Below, one piece after another: positions 1 to 8,738 of a stretch of DNA of 64,000 nucleotides. The notes under the pieces were generated by a model. It searched no databases, had not been told where the DNA came from, and saw nothing but the letters and a program-made list of their open reading frames with translations. The DNA is from Flavobacterium hydatis. GTDB lineage: Bacteria > Bacteroidota > Bacteroidia > Flavobacteriales > Flavobacteriaceae. The position numbers and the translations under genes were made by a program. Numbering within the stretch: position 1 is the stretch's first letter; the number at the start of each line of letters is the position of its first letter. The DNA lies in NCBI RefSeq assembly GCF_000737695.1, contig NZ_JPRM01000015.1:185474-249473 (forward strand), written 5' to 3'.

Positions 1-456
1 GATGTCTGAGTTTGTTATTCCGTTTGGACCTTTGTACAAATCGAGTGTAGCATCATTGATTTCGATTTTATGAAAGTCGATTTTGTCGGATACTAAACTC
101 CAGATATTTAGCCTCACCTCTATTTCTTTTGCCGTAAGAAATGTTCGTTTATGTATTGCCCACAAACTGTCTTTTAGTTCTACATCTTTTAAGCCTAATG
201 TAAGATTGGGAAATCCTGTTAGGAATTTATAATGGATGTCGCCTATGTGGATTGTTCCGCTAATGTTGTCGTTTATCTTATCGTTTATTTTTACAACGAT
301 TTTGTCTTTGTTGTGATTAAAATAATAAGCTAATCCTCCTGATGCAAGTAGTAATAATGCGATAAGACTTAGGAAGAAAATACCAATGCGTTTGGCATAT
401 TTTTTAAAATTACTTGTTTGTACAAAGTATTTTATTTTATCAATAATTTGTTTCAT
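1..456 (-). CDS. AsmA-like protein, N-terminal part (cut by window edge)
   Basis: The first 152 codons of a minus-strand gene that continues beyond position 1. I translated it directly; the start is the ATG at 456 (MKQIIDKIKYF). A short cytoplasmic stretch is followed by one transmembrane segment at about residues 25-45 (IGIFFLSLIALLLLASGGLA). A region then follows that reads like the AsmA N-terminus: VKINDKINDNISGTIHIGDI, then a beta-rich stretch with FPNLTLGLKDVEL. AsmA-family proteins are long, inner-membrane-anchored periplasmic proteins linked to phospholipid transport and outer-membrane biogenesis. The family call rests on the N-terminus only. Confidence 0.7.
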   Translation of the reverse strand, partial: MKQIIDKIKYFVQTSNFKKYAKRIGIFFLSLIALLLLASGGLAYYFNHNKDKIVVKINDKINDNISGTIHIGDIHYKFLTGFPNLTLGLKDVELKDSLWAIHKRTFLTAKEIEVRLNIWSLVSDKIDFHKIEINDATLDLYKGPNGITNSDI

Positions 457-865
457 GCTAAGTGATTTTAAGATGGGAATATTAAAGGTAATCTAAAATC
501 ATAAGAAATAGCAGTGTTTTTATACAGAAAAATGCCTTTATAGAAAACAAGTCCTACAAAGGCATTCTATTATTACTCATTGGGTATTATTTATTTTAAC
601 GCATAGAAACATAGTTTTTGCACTCTATAAAAAGGCGTTTCACTTATCTATAACACACATAGCTAGCTATGTGAAAGAAATGTATTTCCTTTTTTGTTCT
701 TTTTTCACACAGAAAACCTATGTTTCTATGTGTTTAATGAAATTTTATCTACACATTCTACAACTCTAGCCCTGATGGGAACGGCATCCTTTTTATAAGG
801 CTTTTTTTGTCTTATAAAAAGATATAGTGGACAGCAGGAAATAGCTCCTAAAAACTAAAATACTG
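457..865. repeat. Gene-free gap with two dispersed palindromic repeats
   Basis: No gene seen. About 599-735 is an inverted-repeat element: its left arm has GCATAGAAACATAG and its right arm CTATGTTTCTATGTG. A diverged second copy lies at about 19361-19495. About 764-850 is another element, containing CCTGATGGGAACGGCATCC and GACAGCAGGAAATAGCTCC. Near copies lie at 56366-56444 and, inverted and more diverged, at about 45965-46038. Both look like non-coding genome-wide repeats. Confidence 0.6.
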
Positions 866-1864
866 TTATTTAACGGGATGCGCTTGTCTGAATTCTTTTA
901 AAACCTCGTCGATAACCCAAGTAGTTCTTGCCGCCGAAACACCATTAGACGGGCAAGCCGGAGTTCCTAGCAATTCTTGCACAATGGTTTCGATAAGTGG
1001 TTGCTGAATGTGCAACGGATTATCTATTGGGAAACTTTGTGTTTTTCCGTCTTTATCCTCGAGTAATACTGGGTCGTTGCCAAAGGTTGAAAAAGAAATC
1101 TTGCCTTTATCGCCTACTATCTCGACAATATCATGGCGTTTGTGACTTGCAAAATTCCACAGTCCTGTGCCGTGAATTCCGTTTTCGAACAGGAATGACA
1201 TCGAAACGCTATCTTCGGCTGGATATGCCATAAGTTGGGAAGTGGCGTGACCTCGAACGGATTTAATTGGTCCGAAAACAAAATCTAGAAAATCTAGTGT
1301 GTGACAAGCCAAATCGACAAATATTCCGCCACCAGAAATGTGTGGTAAAACGGTCCAAGGTAAGTTGATTTCGTCGTCATATCTTGCTTCAAACGAATGG
1401 TACAAAACACAATTTACGTGTCTTGGTGTTCCGATGATTCCGTTATCAATTAGTTCTTTTATTTTTAGGAAACGTGGCAAACATCTTCTGTAATAAGCTA
1501 CAAATAATGGTACATTATTTTCTTTGCAAGCGCTTATCATTTCGTTGCATTCTTCGAAGTTTAACGCCATTGGTTTTTCGACATAAACTGCTTTTCCTGC
1601 TTTGGCGCACAATACCGCATACTCTTTATGGGATGATGGTGGTGTTGCAATATATACTGCATCGACATCGGGGTCATTTATTAAATCTATCGCATTCGAA
1701 TACCATTTTGGCACATTATGGCGTTTAGCATAATCCTCCGCCAAAGCAGCGTCTCTACGCATTACGGCAACTAATGCTGAATTTTTTGTTTTCTGAAATG
1801 CTGGTCCACTTTTAACTTCGGTTACATTACCACAGCCTATAATTCCCCATCTAACAATTTCCAT
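866..1864 (-). CDS. Gfo/Idh/MocA family NAD(P)-dependent oxidoreductase
   Basis: A 332-residue cytoplasmic dehydrogenase. The N-terminal Rossmann fold starts at once (VRWGIIGCGNV, residues 4-14). The family motif EKPMALNFEEC (about residue 95) carries the conserved Glu-Lys-Pro. The C-terminal half holds the alpha/beta substrate domain, with GGGIFVDLACHTLDFL containing the usual Asp and His. Family members oxidise or reduce sugars, inositols or similar polyols; the substrate cannot be read here. An in-frame start 23 codons upstream exists, but it would put an unrelated hydrophobic stretch before the Rossmann fold, so I chose the ATG at 1864. It appears monocistronic between repeat-rich gaps. 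Confidence 0.88.
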   Translation of the reverse strand: MEIVRWGIIGCGNVTEVKSGPAFQKTKNSALVAVMRRDAALAEDYAKRHNVPKWYSNAIDLINDPDVDAVYIATPPSSHKEYAVLCAKAGKAVYVEKPMALNFEECNEMISACKENNVPLFVAYYRRCLPRFLKIKELIDNGIIGTPRHVNCVLYHSFEARYDDEINLPWTVLPHISGGGIFVDLACHTLDFLDFVFGPIKSVRGHATSQLMAYPAEDSVSMSFLFENGIHGTGLWNFASHKRHDIVEIVGDKGKISFSTFGNDPVLLEDKDGKTQSFPIDNPLHIQQPLIETIVQELLGTPACPSNGVSAARTTWVIDEVLKEFRQAHPVK

Positions 1865-2335
1865 TTTTATGTTTTTTAGTTGTTCCAAATTTAAGAGAAA
1901 AGAATTGCTTAAAAAAGTTAGCCACGAAATCACGAATTATTTTTTTCACGCAGATTTAAAAGGATTTGAGCAGATACACACAGATTTTTCACTAATTAAA
2001 TCGGCTTAGATTTGCCTAAATCTGCTGAATCTGCGTGAAACAATAAGAATAAGCTACGAATTTTGCGAATTATTTTTTCACGCAGATTTAAAAGGATTTG
2101 AGCTGATACACACAGATTTTTCTCTAATTAAATCGGCTTAGATTTGCCTAAATCTGCTGAATCTGCGTGAAACAATAAAAATAAGCCACGAATTAGCTAA
2201 TTAGCACGGATTTTAAAACTTTGCGCCCTTTGCGTAAATCCCTGCGAACTCTGCGGTTAACTCTCTACGCACAGCAAAAAAAAACAGGCTTCTCTAAATT
2301 AGAAAAGCCTGTTTTAAATATTTAATTATTAAGTC
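1865..2335. repeat. Gap with two tandem palindromic units of about 132 bp
   Basis: Two nearly identical units start at about 1947 and 2079, giving a period of 132. Each begins with CACGCAGATTTAAAAGGATT and ends with AAATCTGCTGAATCTGCGTG, so each can fold into a long imperfect hairpin. After the second unit, 2218-2265 holds a TTTGCGTAAATC...TGCGGTTAA sequence, inverted relative to copies near 7445 and in the same orientation as one near 17465. No coding potential seen. Confidence 0.65.
2276..2316 (-). terminator. Rho-independent terminator of the prolyl oligopeptidase gene
   Basis: The inverted repeat AAACAGGCTT...AAGCCTGTTT is followed, reading the minus strand, by a run of T. It lies about 20 bases past the stop codon at 2336. 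Confidence 0.8.
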
Positions 2336-4456
2336 TTACTTTTTAGGTAATGCTTTAAATCCCATATTGAATAATGTAAATGCCTGAATATCGACATTTT
2401 CTTGGATTGTAGCTGCTACAGATTTTCCTGCTCCATGTCCTGCTTTTACATCGATACGAATTAAAACTGGATTGTCTCCTGTTTGTTTTTCTTGTAATTC
2501 GGCTGCAAATTTAAAACTATGTGCTGGCACTACTCTATCATCATGGTCTCCTGTAGTTACCATTGTTGCTGGGTAATGAACTCCTTTTTTTACATTATGA
2601 ACTGGTGAATATGCTTTGATGTATTCGAACATTTCTTTGCTATCCTGTGCTGTTCCGTAATCGTATGCCCAACCTGCTCCTGCTGTAAATGTATGGTAAC
2701 GTAACATATCCATAACTCCTACTGCTGGTAACGCCACTTTCATTAATTCTGGACGTTGTGTCATTGTTGCTCCTACTAATAATCCTCCGTTTGAACCTCC
2801 GCGAATTGCTAAGAAATCTGAAGAGGTGTATTTTTGAGCAATTAGATATTCGGCTGCTGCAATGAAATCATCAAATACATTTTGTTTTTGCATTTTTGTT
2901 CCTGCATCATGCCATTTTTTACCGTACTCTCCTCCTCCACGAAGATTTGGAACTGCAAATACTCCACCGTTTTCCATCCAAACTGCATTTGCAATACTAA
3001 ATGATGGCGTTAAGCTTGCATTAAATCCTCCGTAACCATATAAAATAGTTGGGTTTTTACCGTCTAATTTTAATCCTTTTTTATAAGTGATCATCATAGG
3101 TACTTTTGTTCCGTCTTTTGATGTATAGAATACTTGTTTTGACTCGTAATCTGCACTGTTGAAATCAACTTTTGGCTGTTGGTAGATTTCTGATTTTCCA
3201 GATTTAACATCAAGTGAGTAGATCGTTCCTGGTGTTGTGTAATTTGTAAATGAGTAATACACAACTTTATCTGCTTTTTCTCCGCTAAATCCACCTGCTG
3301 TTCCTAACGCTGGCAATTTTATTTCGCGAACTAACTTTCCTGCGTAATCATATTGTTTTACTACAGAAACGGCATCTTTCATATAATTTGCAAAGAAATA
3401 TCCTCCTCCTGTTGATGGCGAAAGTACATTCTCTGTTTCAGCAATAAAATTTTTCCAGTTTTCTGGTTTTGGTTTGCTAACATCTACTGTTACGATACGC
3501 TTGTTTGGTGCGTTTAAGTCAGTTTCGATAAACAATTTTGTTCCTTCGTTTTCGATAACGCTATTATCACTATTAAAGTTATCTACAATAGTAACAATTG
3601 GGCTGTTTTCTTTACTTAAATCTTTAATGTATAACTCGTTTCCGTAAGTTGAGTTTGCTGCTGTAATCACCAAATATTTCATATCATCGGTTACTGAACC
3701 TCCTACATATCTTCTTTTTTGGTCAAGTCCGAAAACAACTTTATCGTCTTTTTGTGGAGTTCCTAACTTATGGAAATACAATTTGTGCTGATCTGTTTTT
3801 GCAGACAATTCGCTTCCTTTTGGTTTATCATAACTAGAATAGTAAAATCCTTCTTTTCCTTTCCAGGAAATTCCGCTAAACTTTACATCTACTAATGTAT
3901 CTTCTAATACTTTGTGAGTTTGTGTATCTATGATGATTACTTTTCTCCAATCGCTTCCTCCTTCAGAAATAGAGTAAGCTGCTATTGTACCATCTTTGGT
4001 AAAATCTAATCCTCCTAAAGATGTTGTTCCGTCTTTTGAGAATGTATTTGGGTCAAGAAAAACCTCGTCTTTACCGTTTGCTCCTTTTTTATAAATTACA
4101 GATTGATTTTGCAATCCGTTGTTTTTAGAATAATATGTAGACTTTCCTTTTACAAAAGGCGCACTTATTTTTTCATAATTCCATAATTTTTCCATGCGTT
4201 TTTTCAAATCTTCACGAAAAGGAATTTGATCTAAATAGGTATAAGTAACTTTATTTTCTGCTTTTACCCAAGCAGCAGTTTCTGCAGATTTATCATCTTC
4301 TAGCCAACGATATGGATCGCTTACTTTAACGTCAAAATAGGTATCAACTGTTTCTCCTTTTTTAGTTTCAGGATACTTTATTGCATTTGATTTTTGACTT
4401 TGTCCAAATGCAACAGTTGTAGCGGTTATAGCCATTAGAATACTAATTTTTTTCAT
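2336..4456 (-). CDS. Secreted prolyl endopeptidase (peptidase family S9A)
   Basis: A 706-residue serine peptidase predicted to cleave after proline in short peptides. A signal peptide (about residues 1-18, ending AFGQ) sends it to the periplasm. The N-terminal segment has the family signature DPYRWLED (about 47-54). Residues of about 90-435 form the seven-bladed propeller. The C-terminal alpha/beta hydrolase domain carries the catalytic Ser555 (RGGSNGG), Asp640 (DHDDRVVP) and His674 (AGHGAGKS). Length and layout match the well-known Elizabethkingia meningoseptica enzyme of about 705 residues. It is flanked by its own terminator and looks monocistronic. Confidence 0.95.
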   Translation of the reverse strand: MKKISILMAITATTVAFGQSQKSNAIKYPETKKGETVDTYFDVKVSDPYRWLEDDKSAETAAWVKAENKVTYTYLDQIPFREDLKKRMEKLWNYEKISAPFVKGKSTYYSKNNGLQNQSVIYKKGANGKDEVFLDPNTFSKDGTTSLGGLDFTKDGTIAAYSISEGGSDWRKVIIIDTQTHKVLEDTLVDVKFSGISWKGKEGFYYSSYDKPKGSELSAKTDQHKLYFHKLGTPQKDDKVVFGLDQKRRYVGGSVTDDMKYLVITAANSTYGNELYIKDLSKENSPIVTIVDNFNSDNSVIENEGTKLFIETDLNAPNKRIVTVDVSKPKPENWKNFIAETENVLSPSTGGGYFFANYMKDAVSVVKQYDYAGKLVREIKLPALGTAGGFSGEKADKVVYYSFTNYTTPGTIYSLDVKSGKSEIYQQPKVDFNSADYESKQVFYTSKDGTKVPMMITYKKGLKLDGKNPTILYGYGGFNASLTPSFSIANAVWMENGGVFAVPNLRGGGEYGKKWHDAGTKMQKQNVFDDFIAAAEYLIAQKYTSSDFLAIRGGSNGGLLVGATMTQRPELMKVALPAVGVMDMLRYHTFTAGAGWAYDYGTAQDSKEMFEYIKAYSPVHNVKKGVHYPATMVTTGDHDDRVVPAHSFKFAAELQEKQTGDNPVLIRIDVKAGHGAGKSVAATIQENVDIQAFTLFNMGFKALPKK

Positions 4457-4512
4457 TGTTATAATATTACTGTTTCAAACAAAAATAGTTATTTTTTCCT
4501 TGGTATTGTTAT

Positions 4513-4544
4513 AAAAAACGCCAACTACATCGTTGGCGCTTTTA
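4513..4544 (-). terminator. Terminator of the TonB receptor gene
   Basis: The stem CGCCAAC/GTTGGCG with a six-base loop is followed by T6 on the minus strand. It starts about 25 bases past the receptor stop codon. Confidence 0.8.
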
Positions 4545-4568
4545 GAGCTTTTTTTAATACTTATTCTT

Positions 4569-6776
4569 CTACAAATTAAAATTTACTCCTAAAACGATGT
4601 TACGTCCTATGTTAGGAATTCCATCTGTTTTTAATCGGGATAAATGCGCGATGTACTTTTTATCGAATAAGTTGTTTCCGTTTATATTTACATCAAAAGC
4701 TGTTTTACCCAACTTTACTGTTCCGCCAAATCCTAAATTAACTAGCGAATATCCTTTTGAAGCAGTTTCGAAACCACTCACATTATCCTGATTAAAAGTC
4801 GAACTCACATTAAGAGTAGCGAACCCATCCTGAAACCAGTTATTGATTTTAAATTCTGTTCTTATCGTATTGTTCCAGTTGTTTGCAGGAATTAATGGCA
4901 AGTAATCTCCGTTTTGTTTTTTTCCTGTTACGGTTTCAAAACTAGTTTCAAAATGCAACCAGTCTAAAGGATGTGGATGAAAGTGTAATCCGATTTCTCC
5001 ACCATACAATTTGGCGTTATCCTGAATATAAGCAAATACATCATTGTTATCTAGAACTTCTCCCGTTGGCGAAGTATAGATATAGTTGTTTACGTGATTG
5101 TAAAACCCGTTTACAAAGAACTCAAAATGACTGTTTTTATATTCTAAATTTAAATCTGTTTGTACGTTTTGTTCTGTCTTTAAAGCACTATTTCCTATTT
5201 CATAACGGTTTGTTCCTTCATGAACTCCATTAGATGTTAGTTCTGCTAAGTTTGGTGCTCTAAATCCCGAAGCCACATTTAGTCTCATGGTTAAGTTATC
5301 GGCAAGATTGGTTTTATAACCCAACGATGCATTAAAACTATCAAACGATCTGTCCAGAGCCTGAAAATATCCTTCTTCGCCTTCAACACCGTGTGCGATT
5401 GAAGTTACATTACGATTATCAAAACGTAAACCTGCTTGTAATACATTACTTTTCCACTCATAGTTTGCCGTTCCAAAAACACCAAAATCATTTGTTGTTG
5501 CATCTGGAATTAAATATTCTTCTCCCGAATTGGTATTCGTTTGGTGCATTCCCTGAACTCCAACAATGATTTCGATTTTACCCATTTTAGGCAAATGATA
5601 TTTGGCATTATAGTTAAATGTTTTGAGTTTCATGTGTAATGAAGCTTCATTACTATCTTCAAACTCACTTCTGTCATTTGTGATATATCCTAAATCAACA
5701 TCTAGTTTTGAATTCTGAAAAAAGAAAACATTGTTTAAACTCAATAAATGGTTAAAAACTCCTTGTCTAGGAAACTCTGTATTCTTGCTTGTTGTTTGTT
5801 CTCCAAATCCTTCTTCTGGAATTCCTAAATCTAGCTTATTATAGTTGTATCGTAAAACACTTGAAAAACTAGAATTACTATATCCTATTCCCGTTTTAAA
5901 ATCGGTTTCGTTATAACGTGTATTTGTTACGCGGTCACTATCTCCTGCTTTGTAATCGGAATGTGAATTGAAACTTCCACGCGCCAAGAATTTCCAATTT
6001 TCTGTAGATGTTTTTAATCCGATAGAAGAATTACTTCCTTGTGTATTGGTAAAATACTTCTGACTGAAATTAGCCTTAAAATCTCCTGCATCGGCAAATT
6101 TTTCTGGGTTAAAATACAAAACTCCTCCCAAAGCATCAGATCCATATAATAAAGATGCCGGCCCTTTTATAACCTCAACACTTTCTACTCCGGCATCGTT
6201 TAATCCTAAACCATGCTCATCTCCAAATTGTTGATTTTCTAATCGAACTCCTTGCGAATATACCAAAACTCGATTTCCGCTTAATCCACGAATTACGGGT
6301 TTACCGATAGATGTTCCTGTAGAAATTTGAGAAACTCCAGGAATTGTCGCCAATCCTTCTATTAATGTCGAAGTTCCTTTTTGTTGTAATGTCTTGATGG
6401 TTTCATGCTCGACTTTCATTACGTTTTGCGATTGCAATTTGCTAAAAGCCGTAGATACAATTACCTCATCCATTTCGAATGCTGCTTGCGAAAGTAAAAT
6501 ATCGAGTGTATTCTCTTTTAATAATTTTTCGATATTCTTATTTTGAGTTGTAAAACCTACAAACGTAAATGCGATACGCAACCCTCCGTTAGGAAGATTA
6601 TTCAAAGTATATTTTCCGTTTTCGTCAGTTGTAGTTCCTTTATGCAATTCGGGTGCATAAACCGAAACTCCCGGAACAGGTTGGTTTTGTAAATCGGTTA
6701 CGGTTCCAGAAACTGTATTTTGGGCATTAATCAAGCCCGAAAACCCTAAAATTAGGGCAATTATTATTTTTTTCAT
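4569..6776 (-). CDS. TonB-dependent outer-membrane receptor
   Basis: A 735-residue outer-membrane transporter. After a signal peptide (residues 1-18, ending INAQ) comes a carboxypeptidase-regulatory-like domain (about 19-105, VSGTVTDLQNQPVPGVSVY), typical of Bacteroidota receptors. The plug domain follows (about 120-225), with GKPVIRGLSGNRV and VEVIKGPASLLYGSDALGG. A 22-strand barrel runs to the C-terminal GVNFNL. Substrate cannot be read directly. The next gene upstream encodes a small Cys/His-rich protein, which makes a metal ligand a reasonable guess. The intergenic distance of about 200 bases leaves room for a separate promoter. Confidence 0.93.
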   Translation of the reverse strand: MKKIIIALILGFSGLINAQNTVSGTVTDLQNQPVPGVSVYAPELHKGTTTDENGKYTLNNLPNGGLRIAFTFVGFTTQNKNIEKLLKENTLDILLSQAAFEMDEVIVSTAFSKLQSQNVMKVEHETIKTLQQKGTSTLIEGLATIPGVSQISTGTSIGKPVIRGLSGNRVLVYSQGVRLENQQFGDEHGLGLNDAGVESVEVIKGPASLLYGSDALGGVLYFNPEKFADAGDFKANFSQKYFTNTQGSNSSIGLKTSTENWKFLARGSFNSHSDYKAGDSDRVTNTRYNETDFKTGIGYSNSSFSSVLRYNYNKLDLGIPEEGFGEQTTSKNTEFPRQGVFNHLLSLNNVFFFQNSKLDVDLGYITNDRSEFEDSNEASLHMKLKTFNYNAKYHLPKMGKIEIIVGVQGMHQTNTNSGEEYLIPDATTNDFGVFGTANYEWKSNVLQAGLRFDNRNVTSIAHGVEGEEGYFQALDRSFDSFNASLGYKTNLADNLTMRLNVASGFRAPNLAELTSNGVHEGTNRYEIGNSALKTEQNVQTDLNLEYKNSHFEFFVNGFYNHVNNYIYTSPTGEVLDNNDVFAYIQDNAKLYGGEIGLHFHPHPLDWLHFETSFETVTGKKQNGDYLPLIPANNWNNTIRTEFKINNWFQDGFATLNVSSTFNQDNVSGFETASKGYSLVNLGFGGTVKLGKTAFDVNINGNNLFDKKYIAHLSRLKTDGIPNIGRNIVLGVNFNL

Positions 6777-6983
6777 TGAAAATGATGCTATAGTTAGATT
6801 ATTTCTTCCTTTAAAATCAATTCAAAAAACAACGTATAAATACGCTCAATAACTCCGATAACCACCAGAATTAGTAAACCATTTTTACTATTTGAATTGT
6901 ATAAATAAAGATTGTTTTTGATTTTACAGAAAACCAAAACAAGGCAATAGTTTGTATTACGAAACTATTCGGACACTAAAAAT

Positions 6984-7328
6984 CTAAACTATGGGCGGGC
7001 CTCGAAGTGAATATAAACTTCCGGAAAATGAAATTGAGGTTTCCGAAAAGGTAAAAGAATAAGGGATTTCATCATGAAAAACAGGTAACTGAAAAGTAAA
7101 TTTTTCAGGTGTTATATAACTGCTTATCGCAAAATGACATACATAGCAATAATCAAAATTATGATGCTGATGCGTTATTTCGGTGTTTGTTACGTTATAC
7201 TCGTGATGACATTGTTTTTTTGAAAACTCTTGTACAATATGCTCATAACTATGAAACGATTGAAACAGCATTGAGAACAATACCGTCATCGTTAAAGAAA
7301 TACTTATTATGAGCTGTTTTCTTTTCAT
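6984..7328 (-). CDS. Small Cys/His-rich membrane-associated protein next to the TonB receptor
   Basis: A 114-residue protein using the ATG at 7328 (MKRKQLIISISL). The N-terminal hydrophobic segment (about 3-25) is a signal peptide or anchor. The rest is rich in putative metal ligands: KKQCHHEYN, ITHQHHNFDYCYVCHFA. It ends in SLYSLRGPP, an ending I associate with small Bacteroidota proteins encoded beside heavy-metal TonB receptors (recollection, not checked). The gene is co-oriented with and upstream of the receptor. A role in periplasmic metal binding or sensing is inference only. An ATG eight codons further upstream is possible but does not improve the signal sequence. Confidence 0.6.
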   Translation of the reverse strand: MKRKQLIISISLTMTVLFSMLFQSFHSYEHIVQEFSKKQCHHEYNVTNTEITHQHHNFDYCYVCHFAISSYITPEKFTFQLPVFHDEIPYSFTFSETSISFSGSLYSLRGPPIV

Positions 7329-8036
7329 GCCCTGCAAAGGTATAAAAAACATATAAGCGAAATGAAATCTGCAAGAGTTTCATTAAAAAACTATAATTAA
7401 AGACAGAAAATTAACCGGAAAGTTTGTAATTCGTGTAAAAAAATTAACCGCAAAGATCGCAAGGTTTTACGCAAAGGTCGCAAAGCTTTTCTACAATCTT
7501 GTCATCCTGAGCGGAGTCGAAGGACCATAATCTTTGCCGAGTCACTCGCGGAGACCCTTCCTGCGTCAGGGTGACAAGATTGTGGTTTGTAGCAAAGAAT
7601 TAACCGCAAAGGTCGCAAAGCTTTTCCTAAATATTGTGGCTTGTTTGTCTTTAGAGTTTAAATACTACACATGTAGCTTTTACTCTCGATAAAACATTAG
7701 TGCCAATTCGAGTAATTTGTGGCAAAAGAATTAACCGCAAAGAGCGCAAGGATTTACGCAAAGATCACAAAGCTTTTCCTAAATATTGTGGCTTGTTTAT
7801 GATTTGAGTTTAAATACTACATGCATAGTTTTTACTCTCAACAAAACATTTGTGTTAATTTGAGCAATTCGCGGCAACATTTTTTAAATCCATTTAATCC
7901 TTAAAATCTGTGGCTAAAAAAATTAACCACAATCAAACCACAACCGATACACTCAATATCTTATATTTGTAAGTTGAATATCAAAATGCAAAAACTACCT
8001 ATACTCTTGGAACAATCATTAAAACCAAAATCCAAA
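7329..8036. repeat. Repeat-filled gap of about 700 bases
   Basis: No gene seen. TTAACCGCAAAG units recur at about 7445, 7602 and 7731. A unit containing CTAAATATTGTGGCTTGTTT occurs at about 7621 and again at about 7773 (period about 152). A third type, at about 7498-7582, begins GTCATCCTGAGCGGAGTCGA and ends in an inverted CAGGGTGACAAG; part of it recurs near 42293. A possible -7 element TATATTTG lies at about 7963 ahead of the barrel gene. Confidence 0.6.
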
Positions 8037-8738
8037 ATGCGATTATTTTTTAGTTGTTTATTTTTAGTATCATTTCTGAATGTCTTTTCTCAAGAAGAGA
8101 AAACTCCTGCTACAGAAACTCCAAAAGTAAAAATTGATTCTCTTTATCGAGAAGATCAGTTTTATTTTGCAATTACCTATAATGCACTAAACAATGCTCC
8201 AGACGGATTGTCGCAAAAGAAATTTTCGGCGGGATTAAATCTTGGTTTCTTAAGAGACATGCCTATTAACAAAAATCGTAACGTATCGATTGCTACTGGT
8301 TTAGGATTTAGTTATAAAAATTACTTTCAGAATCTTGCTATAACTGGTACAAACGACGCTCCTGTTTATAATGTTGTAAACTATTCGGATGTTAATACCA
8401 ATAAATTCACTCAGTATTTAATCGATTTACCGATTGAGTTTAGATGGCGAACGTCTACTTTTGAGAGTTATAAATTTTGGAGGATTTACGGTGGTGTAAA
8501 ATTTAGCTATCTATTATTTGACCGTTCTGTTTACAAAGATTCTGAGCAAAAAGTGGTTATTAAAAACAATAAAGATTTTGAAAAAATACAATACGGAGTT
8601 TATATTTCATCTGGTTTCAACACCTGGAATATCTATGCCTATTATGGTTTAAACTCTTTGTTTAAATCGGCAAAAACTCCTACGGAAGATATCGATATGC
8701 GAACGATGAATATTGGTGTGATTTTCTATATTCTATAA
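8037..8738 (+). CDS. Outer-membrane beta-barrel protein (PorT/porin-like family)
   Basis: 233 residues from the ATG at 8037, which begins a clear signal peptide (MRLFFSCLFLVSFLNVFSQ); an upstream in-frame ATG at 7974 would bury it. The mature part alternates polar and hydrophobic residues in strand-like blocks (FYFAITYNAL, FSAGLNLGFL, SIATGLGFSYKNYF, WRIYGGVKFSYLLF, IQYGVYISSGFNTW) and ends in an aromatic strand (MNIGVIFYIL). This fits an eight-stranded outer-membrane barrel of the broad PorT/OMP_b-brl type. I cannot tie it to the T9SS PorT itself. Its 3' end overlaps the convergent gene by six bases. Confidence 0.7.
   Translation: MRLFFSCLFLVSFLNVFSQEEKTPATETPKVKIDSLYREDQFYFAITYNALNNAPDGLSQKKFSAGLNLGFLRDMPINKNRNVSIATGLGFSYKNYFQNLAITGTNDAPVYNVVNYSDVNTNKFTQYLIDLPIEFRWRTSTFESYKFWRIYGGVKFSYLLFDRSVYKDSEQKVVIKNNKDFEKIQYGVYISSGFNTWNIYAYYGLNSLFKSAKTPTEDIDMRTMNIGVIFYIL

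Noticed and set aside
8037..8738. Assignment as the T9SS component PorT
   Set aside because: The protein is only generally barrel-like; no specific PorT features or T9SS neighbours are seen.
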